Assembly (NCBI GenBank): GCA_045616945.1
Contig: JAZLHR010000010.1
Coordinates: 1-27,650, forward strand
Direction: 5' to 3'
Length of the DNA: 27,650 nt
From: UBA6987 sp045616945
GTDB taxonomy: Bacteria > Bacillota > Clostridia > Lachnospirales > Lachnospiraceae
Both the position numbers and the translations under genes were made by a program. This document shows positions 8,192-16,031 of the stretch, piece after piece. Numbering within the stretch: the first letter of the stretch is position 1; every line of letters begins with the position of its first letter. Below the pieces are notes generated by a model that worked only from the letters and a program-made list of their open reading frames with translations, did not search any database and was not told the DNA's origin.

Positions 8192-10453
8192 TTACAGCTC
8201 ATAACGTTTGATTTTTCCGCTGATGGTCTTCGGAAGCTCGTCCCGGAAGACCACGATGCGGGGATATTTGTAAGGAGCAGTGCGGTTCTTGACATGCTCC
8301 TGGATCTCCTTCACAAGCTCGGCGGAAGGCTTGGTGTCCTTCGTGAGCACGATGCTGGCCTTGACGACCTGCCCGCGGATCTCATCCGGCACGGCGGATA
8401 CGCCGCATTCCAGCACGTAGGGCAGCTCCAGGATGACGCGCTCGATCTCGAACGGGCCGATCCGGTAGCCGGAGGATTTGATCACATCGTCCACGCGGCC
8501 CACATACCAATAATAGCCGTCCTCATCGCGCCAGGCTGTATCGCCGGTATGGAAGAAGCCGTCCCGGAAGACTTCCTTCGTCTTTGCCTCATCGCGGTAA
8601 TAGCCGCGGCAGAGACCGACGGGAGCCCCGTTCCGGACATCCACCACGATCTCGCCGACTTCGCCGGTAGGGACCGGCCGGCCGTCGCGGTCCAGCAGGT
8701 CCAGCTTGTACTGCGGCGATGCCTTGCCCATGGACCCCGGCTTCACCGGCATTCCGTTGAAGTTGGCAATGGCGAGCGTCATCTCCGTCTGACCGAAGCC
8801 TTCGGTGATCTCCAGGCCGGTCACGCGGGCAAATTCCCGGGCTGTTTCCGCATTCAGAGCCTCGCCTGCCGTGGAAATATGCCGCAGGGACGAGAAATCG
8901 TAGCCGTCCAGTCCTTCCTTGGTGAGCATACGCAGCATCGTAGGCGGTGCGCAGAAGGTCGTAATACGGTATTTCCCGAACAAAGGAAGGATCTCCTTTG
9001 CATCGAAGCGGTCGAAATCATATACGAAGATCGCATCCTCGCAAAGCCACTGGCCGTACAGCTTGCCCCAGCAGGCCTTGCCCCAGCCGGTATCGGAGAT
9101 CGTCAGATGCAGCTGGTCGGGCTCGCAGCAGTGCCAATAGCGTGCCGTCAGATAATGCCCCAGCGGATAGCTGTGCTTGTGCTCGACCATCTTAGGCATC
9201 CCCGTGGTCCCGGAGGAGAAGAAAATGAGTGCCGTGTCCTCGCCGCAGGGCGTATCGGGACGCCGCTCGAAATGGCTCGAATAGATCTTGTATTCCCCAT
9301 CGAAATCACGCCAGCCGCCCCGCTTTCCGTTAACCAGGAAAAGAGATTTGACGGAGGGGCACTTCGGCAGCGCCTCCTCGATCAGAGCCGGGATACCGGC
9401 GTCATCGACGGCGATCACGGCGGATACCTCCGCGGTCTGGAAGCGATATTCGTAATCGTGAGCCTTCAGCTGATAGCTGGCGGGGATCGGGATCGCTCCC
9501 AGCTTATGCAGAGCGATCATGGAGAACCAGAACTGATAGCTGCGGCGCATGACCAGAAGCACTCTGTCGCCCTTCCTGACGCCGCACTGTTCCAGATAGT
9601 TGGCTACACGGCCGGATTCCTTCTTCATGTCTTCGAAGGTGAACCGGCGTTCCTTCCGGCTGCGGTCCAGATGCAGCATGGCCAGACGGTCCGGATATTC
9701 CCGTCCCAGGCGGTCGATGACATCGAAACCGAAGTTGAATTTATCCACATTGCTGAATTTCACGCCGCTGACGATCCCGTTTTCGTCCTCGCGCGCCGTG
9801 ACAAAATCGCGGCAGAGCAGCGCGGTCTTGGAAATGGGCGTCCGCTGCGAAGGCAGCACCAGCGGTCCTTTTTCCTCGCCGGGAATGACTACGGAACAGA
9901 AAATGCAGTCCTTTCCGTCTATCGCGATCATTCCGTGCGGCGTGGAGCTGTTGTAGTAGATACTGTCGCCTTCGTGCAGGATTTCCTTATGCTCGCCGAC
10001 CTGTACCAGCAGCGTCCCGTCCAGCACCAGGTCGAATTCCTGACCTCTGTGGGTGATCTGATGGATCGGCTTATCCTGCAGTTCTTCACTGTATTCATAG
10101 CGGACCCAATAGGGCTCCGCGATCTTATCTTTGAATTTCGGAGCCAGAGACTGGATCACGATACCATCTTCCTTAGCGGTATCCCAGCCCTGATTCCGGC
10201 GGGTCACATCATAAGTGGAAAGGCGTGCTGCCCGGCCCTCGATGAGTTCGGCCATATCGATCCCGAAAGCCTGCGCACACTTGTGGATGAAAGTAAAGGG
10301 AAGATCTGTCTCACCTTCCTCATAGATCTGATACTGTTCCAGCTCGACCTCTGCCTTTTCCGCCATGATCTCCGGGGAAAAGCCCATGACCTCACGCATC
10401 CCGCGGATACGGTTGGCGATTTCCTTCAGCTGTAAGATGGATTCGCTTTGCAT
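8192..10453 (-). CDS. XRE-type HTH, cupin and acyl-CoA synthetase in one protein
   Basis: A three-part protein of 753 residues. Residues 7-66 form an XRE-like helix-turn-helix (MAEKAEVELEQYQIYEEGE). Residues 110-190 form a cupin (HRGQEFDLVLDGTLLVQVGE, then HEGDSIYYNSSTPHGM). From about 225 to the end is an AMP-forming acyl-CoA synthetase with FFSSGTTGMPKM (about 408) and the terminal catalytic-lysine motif KTISGKIKRYEL. The ligase part looks like the ACSM/MacS group, which includes enzymes active on 2-methylbutyrate and isobutyrate. ATG 10453 is preferred (GGGAGG 7 nt upstream, TGATG overlap with the preceding stop) over GTG 10456. There is no frameshift between the parts, so the fusion looks genuine. 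It probably activates branched or short acids and may also bind DNA. Confidence 0.88.
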   Translation of the reverse strand: MQSESILQLKEIANRIRGMREVMGFSPEIMAEKAEVELEQYQIYEEGETDLPFTFIHKCAQAFGIDMAELIEGRAARLSTYDVTRRNQGWDTAKEDGIVIQSLAPKFKDKIAEPYWVRYEYSEELQDKPIHQITHRGQEFDLVLDGTLLVQVGEHKEILHEGDSIYYNSSTPHGMIAIDGKDCIFCSVVIPGEEKGPLVLPSQRTPISKTALLCRDFVTAREDENGIVSGVKFSNVDKFNFGFDVIDRLGREYPDRLAMLHLDRSRKERRFTFEDMKKESGRVANYLEQCGVRKGDRVLLVMRRSYQFWFSMIALHKLGAIPIPASYQLKAHDYEYRFQTAEVSAVIAVDDAGIPALIEEALPKCPSVKSLFLVNGKRGGWRDFDGEYKIYSSHFERRPDTPCGEDTALIFFSSGTTGMPKMVEHKHSYPLGHYLTARYWHCCEPDQLHLTISDTGWGKACWGKLYGQWLCEDAIFVYDFDRFDAKEILPLFGKYRITTFCAPPTMLRMLTKEGLDGYDFSSLRHISTAGEALNAETAREFARVTGLEITEGFGQTEMTLAIANFNGMPVKPGSMGKASPQYKLDLLDRDGRPVPTGEVGEIVVDVRNGAPVGLCRGYYRDEAKTKEVFRDGFFHTGDTAWRDEDGYYWYVGRVDDVIKSSGYRIGPFEIERVILELPYVLECGVSAVPDEIRGQVVKASIVLTKDTKPSAELVKEIQEHVKNRTAPYKYPRIVVFRDELPKTISGKIKRYEL

Positions 10454-12912
10454 CACTTTGCCTCCCTTTTCTGCATTTTGGAAAATTCCTCTTTCATCTT
10501 GTATTTCAGGACTTTCCCGGCTGCATTCATAGGAAATTTTTCTACGAATACGAAATATCTCGGTACTTTATGTCTGGCGATGCTTGCCGTCCCGAAAGCT
10601 TTCATTTCCTTCGCATCGGCCTGCTCGTTGTCGTTCAGGATGATCCAGGCACAGATCTCTTCGCCGTACGCGGGATCCGGCACGCCGATCACCTGCACAT
10701 CGCGCACCTTCGGATGCGTCAGATAGAATTCCTCGATCTCACGCGGGTAAATATTCTCGCCGCCGCGGATGATCATATCCTTCAGCCTGCCCGTCACCCG
10801 GTAATATCCTTCCGCATCCCTGCGGCAGATATCGCCGCTGTGCAGCCAGCCGTCTCGGTCGACGGTCCTGGCGGTGGCCTCCGGCATCTTGTAGTAGCCC
10901 TTCATGATATTGAAGCCGCGTGCCACGAATTCGCCGTCCTCGCCGTCCGGCTTTTCGGCGCCGGTCTCCGGATCGATGATCCTGCATTCCACTCCGGGGA
11001 AAGCCGTCCCGACCGTCTCGCAGCGATGCGCCAGATCTTCATTCACCTCACCCATCGTACAGCCGGGCGAAGCCTCCGTCTGACCGTACACGGAAAGGAT
11101 CTCCGTCATGTGCATTTCCGCGGCAGCCCGCTTCATCAGCTCCGGCGGGCAGTTGGCCCCGGCCATAATGCCGGTGCGCATCCGTGAAAAATCGGTCGAC
11201 GCGAAGTCCGGATGACCGAACATGGCCACAAACATCGTCGGCACACCGTTCATGCAGGTGATCTTTTCCTGCCGGATAGCCGCGAGCGCGCTCTGCGGTG
11301 AGAAATACGGGAGCGGGCAAAGCGTCCCGCCGTGCGTCATGACGGAGGTCATGGTCAGTACCATGCCGAAGCAGTGGAACATCGGGACCTGTACCAGCAT
11401 CCGGTCCGCAGTGGAAAGGTCCATCCGGTCTCCGATCAGCTTGCCGTTGTTGATGATCCCGCGGTGCGTCAGCATAACACCCTTGGGGAAGCCGGTCGTT
11501 CCGGAGGTATACTGCATGTTGGCAACGTCCTCCGGCTTTACCTGTGCGGCACGCCGCCGCACCTCCTCAAGCGAGATCTCCTCGCCCATATCCAGCATAT
11601 CTTCCCAGCTGAGGCAGCCCTCGGTCTCAAAGCCCACCGTGACCACGTTCCGCAGGAAGGGCAGTCTGTCGGAGTAAAAGGGCGTACCCTTTTTGTGGCC
11701 CTGCAGCTCCGGCAGCAGCTCGCGCATGATAGCCGCATAATCCGAATCCTTGAAGCCCTTCGTCATGACCAGGGTATGCGTGTCGGATTGACGCAGCAGA
11801 TATTCGATTTCTCTTGTTTTATAAGCCGTATTGACCGTTACCAGCACGGCGCCGATCTTCACGGCTGCCCAGAAGGCCAGGAACCATTCCGGCACATTGC
11901 CCGCCCAGACCGCCACATGAAAGCCCGGCCGGACGCCCAAAGCAAGGAAGGCAGCCGCCGTACGGTCGACATCCTTGCGGAACTGACTGTAGCTGCGGGT
12001 GTAATCCAGGCTGGTGTAGCGGAAAGCACACTGGTCGGGGTACAGCTCCGCGACGGTATCCAGCAGCTTGGGGAAGGTGATATCCAATATTTCGTTCTTT
12101 TTCCAGGGGAAGGTACCGGTACCGACGCGGTTCGTCTCAAGCGAGGCATGCTGCTTGGTCTTTTCCTCAAAGGCCCCCATAAAGCAGCCGAAATGCGTGA
12201 GCACGATATCGGCATCCGTGATCTCTTCGTTCCAGTCCACACAGAAAAAGCCGTCGTAGTTCAATGAACGGAGCGCGTTCACAAAGTCCGCCGCCGGCAG
12301 GTCTCCCTCGCCCAGCAGCACATCCCGCCCGTCCTTCCGGTCGCCGATCCGCACATAGCGGATGTAGGCTCCGAGCGTCTTCATGCCTGTCTCGGCGCTT
12401 TCGCCCGCTTCGAAATAGGTGTCGCGGATATTCCAGGCAACGCCCATGCAGGGGGAAGCGAAGGAACGGATGAGCTTGACGGCGCGTTCTGTTTCCGCCA
12501 GATAACCGGAGGTCTCCCACAGCAGTTCGATTCCCTGCTGCTCGGCCCGCTGCACTGCCGGTGCCAGCAGCTGCCGCAGTTCATCCGGGTCACGCCGCTC
12601 CGTCAGACGCAGGATGACCGCCGGTGTGCCTGCCGCCGCAGCCATATCCACGGTCTGCAGCAGGGAATGTACACGGAAATCCTCGTGCAGAGACTCCTGA
12701 TAAGTCACGGCCGCCAGCTGCAGTCCTCGGTTCACCAGCTTGCGCCTGGCCTCCGAGCTGTTTTCCACCCGCAGCACACTGTCCGCGTGCCGCCGGCGTT
12801 CCGTTACGGCATCATGGATCTCAAAGCCCTGCATTCCGTAGTCATAAGCCAGCCGACACAGGTCCAGGAAGCTGTCCCTATTCACATGTTTTGTCGAAAA
12901 GCAAAGCTTCAT
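10453..12912 (-). CDS. TIM-barrel (AP2Ec-like) and acyl-CoA synthetase fusion
   Basis: An 819-residue two-part protein. Residues 1 to about 255 resemble xylose-isomerase-like TIM barrels (KLCFSTKHVNRDSF start, ELLWETSGY, WNIRDTYFEAGE, VRIGDRKDG, LLGEGDLPAADF). Residues from about 275 onward form a FadD-like AMP-forming ligase with TSGTTGFPKGVMLTH (about 467), YGQTEASPG, the hinge region GRLKDMIIRGGENIYP and a terminal AAGKVLKYK. In the barrel, the Asp of WD and the His of VHxKD seen in metal-dependent relatives appear as Asn and Arg, so it may not be an active isomerase. The ATG overlaps the upstream stop (ATGA). Activation of a short branched acid is inferred from the operon; the barrel's role is unknown. 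Confidence 0.85.
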   Translation of the reverse strand: MKLCFSTKHVNRDSFLDLCRLAYDYGMQGFEIHDAVTERRRHADSVLRVENSSEARRKLVNRGLQLAAVTYQESLHEDFRVHSLLQTVDMAAAAGTPAVILRLTERRDPDELRQLLAPAVQRAEQQGIELLWETSGYLAETERAVKLIRSFASPCMGVAWNIRDTYFEAGESAETGMKTLGAYIRYVRIGDRKDGRDVLLGEGDLPAADFVNALRSLNYDGFFCVDWNEEITDADIVLTHFGCFMGAFEEKTKQHASLETNRVGTGTFPWKKNEILDITFPKLLDTVAELYPDQCAFRYTSLDYTRSYSQFRKDVDRTAAAFLALGVRPGFHVAVWAGNVPEWFLAFWAAVKIGAVLVTVNTAYKTREIEYLLRQSDTHTLVMTKGFKDSDYAAIMRELLPELQGHKKGTPFYSDRLPFLRNVVTVGFETEGCLSWEDMLDMGEEISLEEVRRRAAQVKPEDVANMQYTSGTTGFPKGVMLTHRGIINNGKLIGDRMDLSTADRMLVQVPMFHCFGMVLTMTSVMTHGGTLCPLPYFSPQSALAAIRQEKITCMNGVPTMFVAMFGHPDFASTDFSRMRTGIMAGANCPPELMKRAAAEMHMTEILSVYGQTEASPGCTMGEVNEDLAHRCETVGTAFPGVECRIIDPETGAEKPDGEDGEFVARGFNIMKGYYKMPEATARTVDRDGWLHSGDICRRDAEGYYRVTGRLKDMIIRGGENIYPREIEEFYLTHPKVRDVQVIGVPDPAYGEEICAWIILNDNEQADAKEMKAFGTASIARHKVPRYFVFVEKFPMNAAGKVLKYKMKEEFSKMQKREAK

Positions 12913-14306
12913 GACTGTTCCTCAAATACGATTTTGTTGAGCGCATTCAGGTACGCCCGGATGCTGGCGCCCACGATATCCGTGGAAAGGCCGTTGCCCG
13001 CATAGAGGCGTCCGCCGCTGCGCAGCTTCACCAGGGTCGAGCCGAGCGATTCCTTGCCCTCGGTCACGGCCTGGATCTGGAAATCGTCCAGTTCGTAATG
13101 AAAGCCCACACAGCTTTCCAAAGCACGGAAGGCTGCGTCGATGGGACCGTCGCCGTCCGCCACGCCGGAAAGGCTTTCGCCGTTCTTGATGAGCCGCACC
13201 TGCGCCATGGACTGGGTCAGGTTGCCGGAATGGACGCTGTAGCTTTCCAGATGGAAGGTCGAAGGCACCTGCATCGCGGCAGAACCGACGATTGCTTCCA
13301 GTTCCCGGCGTCCGACGGAGCTCTTGCGGCTGCAGATCTTCATCAGCGCGTCATATACTTTCCCGTAATCTTCTTCCGAAAGGTCATAGCCCAGGCTTAT
13401 GACGGCGGCCTTCACCTCCGGCAGACCCGAGGCACTGTCCAGAAATACATCCTTCGTATTTTCCCCGGCAGCTGCGCCGGAGCTCAGAAAGTCGCGGTGT
13501 CCGAGCTTTTTCAGCAGGGCTTCCGTATCGCGGTGAAGCTCCGTGAGCTTCAGGCCCGTTTCCAGAGCCAGATCCTCGCCTCTGGCCCCCAGCAGCGTAG
13601 CCAGAGAGTCCGCCGTCAGGCAGTTTTTGCCGCAGATCCCGCATTTCACTCCGCTTGCGCCGGCCTTCAAGGCTTCCAGCGCACCGGCCAGTCCGAGATG
13701 CAGCGCATCCGAAGGTGCCGCGTACAAAGGCAGCTTCACACGGGCAAGGACCTTTTCCGTCAGACATTTCCAGTCCTCCGGCAGCAGGCTGCCTGCACCG
13801 TCGCAGAGCGTAAGCGCCGTCGCTCCGGCATTTGCCGCCGTCTCAAGCGCCTGCAGCAAAAAGGCCTCATCCGCGCGGCCGGCATCTTCGGCGGCGAATT
13901 CCACGTTTGCGCACTTTTCTGCGGCCGCCTTCACCATGCGCTCCAGCTTTGCCAGAAGGGCAGGGGCTTTCATGCCCAGTTCATACTCCATAAAAGCTGC
14001 CGATACCGGCAGGGAAACCGACAGACAGGGCCGCTGTGCATCCCGGATGCAGGCCCACGCCTGCGAGGCGTCTTCATCTTCCCGGTCAAGCTCCAGCGAA
14101 AGGGTGCAGCCGCTCACAGCTGCCGCAATGGTCCGGTAAATGACCGTATCTTCCTTCGGCTTCCGCACCGGAGGCAGCTCGATCACGTCCACGCCGGAGC
14201 GGCAAAGCTCCTGCGCAACGGCAGTCTTCTCCCGGAACAGCAGCGGGGCACTGCGTTCCCGCATCAGCTGCTTCAAACTGTTGTCTAAAACGGTAATCCT
14301 GGCCAT
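12909..14306 (-). CDS. Catalytically degenerate 2-isopropylmalate synthase homologue with LeuA regulatory domain
   Basis: A 465-residue protein of the LeuA/citramalate synthase family that seems to have lost catalysis. The fold signature survives (VDVIEL, MEYELGMK, VEFAAEDAGRADEAFL at about 134-149, and a C-terminal allosteric domain from about 340 with DGDGPIDAAFRAL and GLSTDIVGASIRAYLNALN). The active site does not: DTTLRDGEQ becomes DNSLKQLMR (7-15), the metal motif HCHND becomes APSDA (about 195), and the GxGERAGN region becomes GKNCLTADS (about 224). In true synthases the C-terminal domain binds leucine. It is the first gene after the BCAA attenuator, with a TAGGGAG ribosome site. A leucine sensor or regulatory partner is my inference; another lyase activity cannot be excluded. 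Confidence 0.85.
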   Translation of the reverse strand: MARITVLDNSLKQLMRERSAPLLFREKTAVAQELCRSGVDVIELPPVRKPKEDTVIYRTIAAAVSGCTLSLELDREDEDASQAWACIRDAQRPCLSVSLPVSAAFMEYELGMKAPALLAKLERMVKAAAEKCANVEFAAEDAGRADEAFLLQALETAANAGATALTLCDGAGSLLPEDWKCLTEKVLARVKLPLYAAPSDALHLGLAGALEALKAGASGVKCGICGKNCLTADSLATLLGARGEDLALETGLKLTELHRDTEALLKKLGHRDFLSSGAAAGENTKDVFLDSASGLPEVKAAVISLGYDLSEEDYGKVYDALMKICSRKSSVGRRELEAIVGSAAMQVPSTFHLESYSVHSGNLTQSMAQVRLIKNGESLSGVADGDGPIDAAFRALESCVGFHYELDDFQIQAVTEGKESLGSTLVKLRSGGRLYAGNGLSTDIVGASIRAYLNALNKIVFEEQS

Positions 14307-14319
14307 GGGCTATCTCCCT

Positions 14320-14350
14320 AAAAAAAAAATCCGGCTCAGAAAAGCCGGAA
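14320..14350 (-). terminator. BCAA attenuator terminator
   Basis: On the minus strand TCCGGCT/AGCCGGA forms a 7-bp stem (14,349-14,343 with 14,336-14,330, six-base loop), followed by a run of ten T ending 13 nt before the first structural gene. An alternative pairing, minus-strand AGAGAAACC (14,370-14,362) with GGCTTTTCT (14,346-14,338), would break this stem and act as antiterminator. GTTTC inside the leader ORF (14,398-14,394) can in turn sequester GAAAC of that element (14,367-14,363). Confidence 0.88.
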
Positions 14351-14383
14351 ATGTATAATCTGGTTTCTCTATGCATCTGCTCC

Positions 14384-14461
14384 TTATTCAACTGAAACGA
14401 GCCCCTTTACCAGGGGCATAATGACGTCCAGTAGAATGACTGCATAAGAAGTGATCTTCAT
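14384..14461 (-). CDS. Branched-chain amino acid leader peptide (attenuation)
   Basis: A 25-residue ORF beginning MKITSY and containing AVILLDVIMPLV: 3 Ile, 4 Leu and 5 Val, or 12 of 25 residues. GGAG lies 9 nt upstream of the ATG. The ORF ends 34 nt before the terminator stem at 14,320-14,350, the geometry expected for ribosome-stalling control. When Ile, Leu or Val tRNAs are poorly charged the ribosome stalls, the antiterminator forms and the operon is read. A hairpin GCCCCT/AGGGGC (14,401-14,417) lies within the ORF and may be a pause site. All three BCAAs are represented, as in ilv leaders. Confidence 0.9.
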   Translation of the reverse strand: MKITSYAVILLDVIMPLVKGLVSVE

Positions 14462-14485
14462 AGTGGTAAATCTCCTTCGCCCGGT

Positions 14486-14514
14486 ACTATAAGCCTTTTC
14501 GCGGCATTTGTCAA
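14486..14514 (-). promoter_or_regulatory. Promoter of the BCAA-attenuated operon
   Basis: Minus-strand TTGACA (14,514-14,509), exactly 17 bp, then TATAGT (14,491-14,486). Transcription would start near 14,479, about 18 nt before the leader ATG. Upstream on the plus strand CATATAC occurs twice exactly 10 bp apart (14,541 and 14,551) in an AT-rich patch, which could be an UP element or activator site. Confidence 0.85.
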
Positions 14515-14598
14515 GCGGCAATTTCGGTTTTTTCTGCATACATATACGTACATATACACGCTTTTGCAGCAAAACTGTATAATATGCGAACAGAGCCG

Positions 14599-15888
14599 TC
14601 AGTCTTCGGGCTTCAAAGTATACGTAAAGACCTTATCTCCCTCCGGCAGGTGCGCGGTGATGCGATAGTCCCCGTAAAAGCCGCGGAAAGCGATCTTCCC
14701 GCCCTGTACCGCCGAAGATACCTTTGTGTGCCATTCCTCGCGGATCAGCTTTTTAAGGGCCCGGAAAGCAGGCTTTTCGCTCATATCGAAGCGCAGCAGT
14801 CCGCCGTAGTATAAATTTTCACCGACAGTCATATCTCCCTGCGGGGCAAATGCGGCATAGCCGTCCACCAGATTCCAATATACGATCGAGTCCATGCTCT
14901 TGTGGCTGAAGAACATTTTGAACAGATTCACCAGAAGATCCGCCTGAATTTCCTCATCCTCCGCCGCATCGCTGTAGGCAGGGATCGTCATCTCCGTCAG
15001 CTGCATTTTCCGGCCGAAACGGGAAAACAGATCCAGGAAGCTCAGCATGAAGTCGGGATTGTAGCGGGCCGCCGCCACCTTCGCTTCGGCCTCACGCGGC
15101 TGGAAGGTGTGGAACTGGAAGCCGATGGTATCCAGATGCGTTATTCCTTCATTGAACAGGCGCTCCAGCAGCAGATAGTAAAAATTCCGATTGTTGATGC
15201 ACGGGGAGAATGTTCTGTATTCATTGATGATCAGGCGGTTGTTCGGGAAATACTTTTCCGCCTCACGCCAGCTCCATTCCACGAAATCGTCTTCCATGAA
15301 GAAGGAAGAAAGATATTTCGAGGACAGTGTTTCGTTCGTCACCTCAAAGCTGGGGATCTGATCCGCATACCGCTCCGCGATCTCGCGGAAATGCGCGGAA
15401 AGGGCCTTCTTCATTTCAGCCGGGTCGGCGCCCCGCAGCCAGGTCGGGACAAATTTATCGTAGTTCAGGCAGTGACATTTCGGTTCGATATTCTTCTCGC
15501 GGCAATATTCCAGGCAGAGATCCGTTGCCGGGCGGCGATAGACTTTCGGCGAATCCTTATCGTAGCGCGGCTTTCCTTTCTCCGGCTCCAGATCGCTCCA
15601 ATAAAAGGGCACCGTTGCCAGGTTGAAAAGCTCCGCGAATTTTTCCCGGTAGATACGGTTCTTTTCATCGCTTTCCATTTCATCCAGCATGAACAGATTG
15701 GCCCCGAAACGGAAGGCATGATTCACCAATTCCGCCTCCACGGGCGTGCCTTCCGGAAGCAGCTGACCGTCCGGGCAGGCATCCAGCAGGGCGTTCCCCT
15801 TGCGGTTTTCCTCAATGCCGGCATCGATCCGATGCTTCATTTCCTCCGTCATTCCGTCAAAAAAACGCAACGCTGCTTCTCTGCGCAT
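14599..15888 (-). CDS. GH10-like endo-1,4-beta-xylanase, no signal peptide
   Basis: A 429-residue glycoside hydrolase of the GH10 (beta/alpha)8 type, expected to cut xylan-type chains or xylo-oligosaccharides with retention of configuration. The acid/base Glu lies in SFEVTNETLSS (about 180-190), where GH10 enzymes have WDVVNE, and the nucleophile Glu in MQLTEMTIPA (about 297-306). HCLNYDKFVPTWL near residue 135 corresponds to the substrate-binding HTLVWH...PxW region. About 45 residues after the barrel form a small beta-rich tail. No signal peptide or membrane helix is visible, so it is probably cytoplasmic and acts on imported oligosaccharides. GGAGG lies 9 nt before the ATG. It is upstream of, but probably not part of, the BCAA operon, which has its own promoter. 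Confidence 0.82.
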   Translation of the reverse strand: MRREAALRFFDGMTEEMKHRIDAGIEENRKGNALLDACPDGQLLPEGTPVEAELVNHAFRFGANLFMLDEMESDEKNRIYREKFAELFNLATVPFYWSDLEPEKGKPRYDKDSPKVYRRPATDLCLEYCREKNIEPKCHCLNYDKFVPTWLRGADPAEMKKALSAHFREIAERYADQIPSFEVTNETLSSKYLSSFFMEDDFVEWSWREAEKYFPNNRLIINEYRTFSPCINNRNFYYLLLERLFNEGITHLDTIGFQFHTFQPREAEAKVAAARYNPDFMLSFLDLFSRFGRKMQLTEMTIPAYSDAAEDEEIQADLLVNLFKMFFSHKSMDSIVYWNLVDGYAAFAPQGDMTVGENLYYGGLLRFDMSEKPAFRALKKLIREEWHTKVSSAVQGGKIAFRGFYGDYRITAHLPEGDKVFTYTLKPED

Positions 15889-15920
15889 AGTACTTTTCCT
15901 CCTCGGACAGCTTTCGCCCC

Positions 15921-15949
15921 AGTATACCCTTCCGTGCCGTTTTTGTCAA
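15921..15949 (-). promoter_or_regulatory. Promoter of the GH10-like gene
   Basis: Minus-strand TTGACA (15,949-15,944), 17 bp, then TATACT (15,926-15,921). It lies about 33 nt upstream of the ATG at 15,888 and is back to back with the plus-strand promoter at 15,973. Confidence 0.8.
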
Positions 15950-15972
15950 TTCGGCTTCTCTTTCTTCATCCC

Positions 15973-16001
15973 TTGACCGGCTTCCGCCTGCGTGCTATAG
16001 T
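15973..16001 (+). promoter_or_regulatory. Promoter of the DUF4886 gene
   Basis: Plus-strand TTGACC (15,973-15,978), 17 bp, TATAGT (15,996-16,001), about 30 nt ahead of the ATG at 16,032. Together with the promoter at 15,921-15,949 it forms a compact divergent control region of about 80 bp. Confidence 0.78.
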
Positions 16002-16031
16002 GGCGGTATCACAGCTCGGAGGTATCGGCTT

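Noticed and set aside
8174..10435. A 753-codon plus-strand ORF opposite the HTH-cupin-ligase gene
   Set aside because: It mirrors the real gene, lacks any recognisable family motif, and the minus-strand frame has clear HTH, cupin and ligase signatures. Long antisense frames are common in GC-rich coding DNA.
12909..14306. Annotation as an active leuA or cimA
   Set aside because: Overall similarity is clear, but the metal-binding His pair and the catalytic Arg-Asp are absent.
381..14461. Reading the operon as BCAA catabolism (oxidative Stickland-type)
   Set aside because: The enzymes are reversible, so it is possible, but an attenuator that relieves termination when BCAA-tRNAs are uncharged would switch such a pathway on exactly when substrate is missing.
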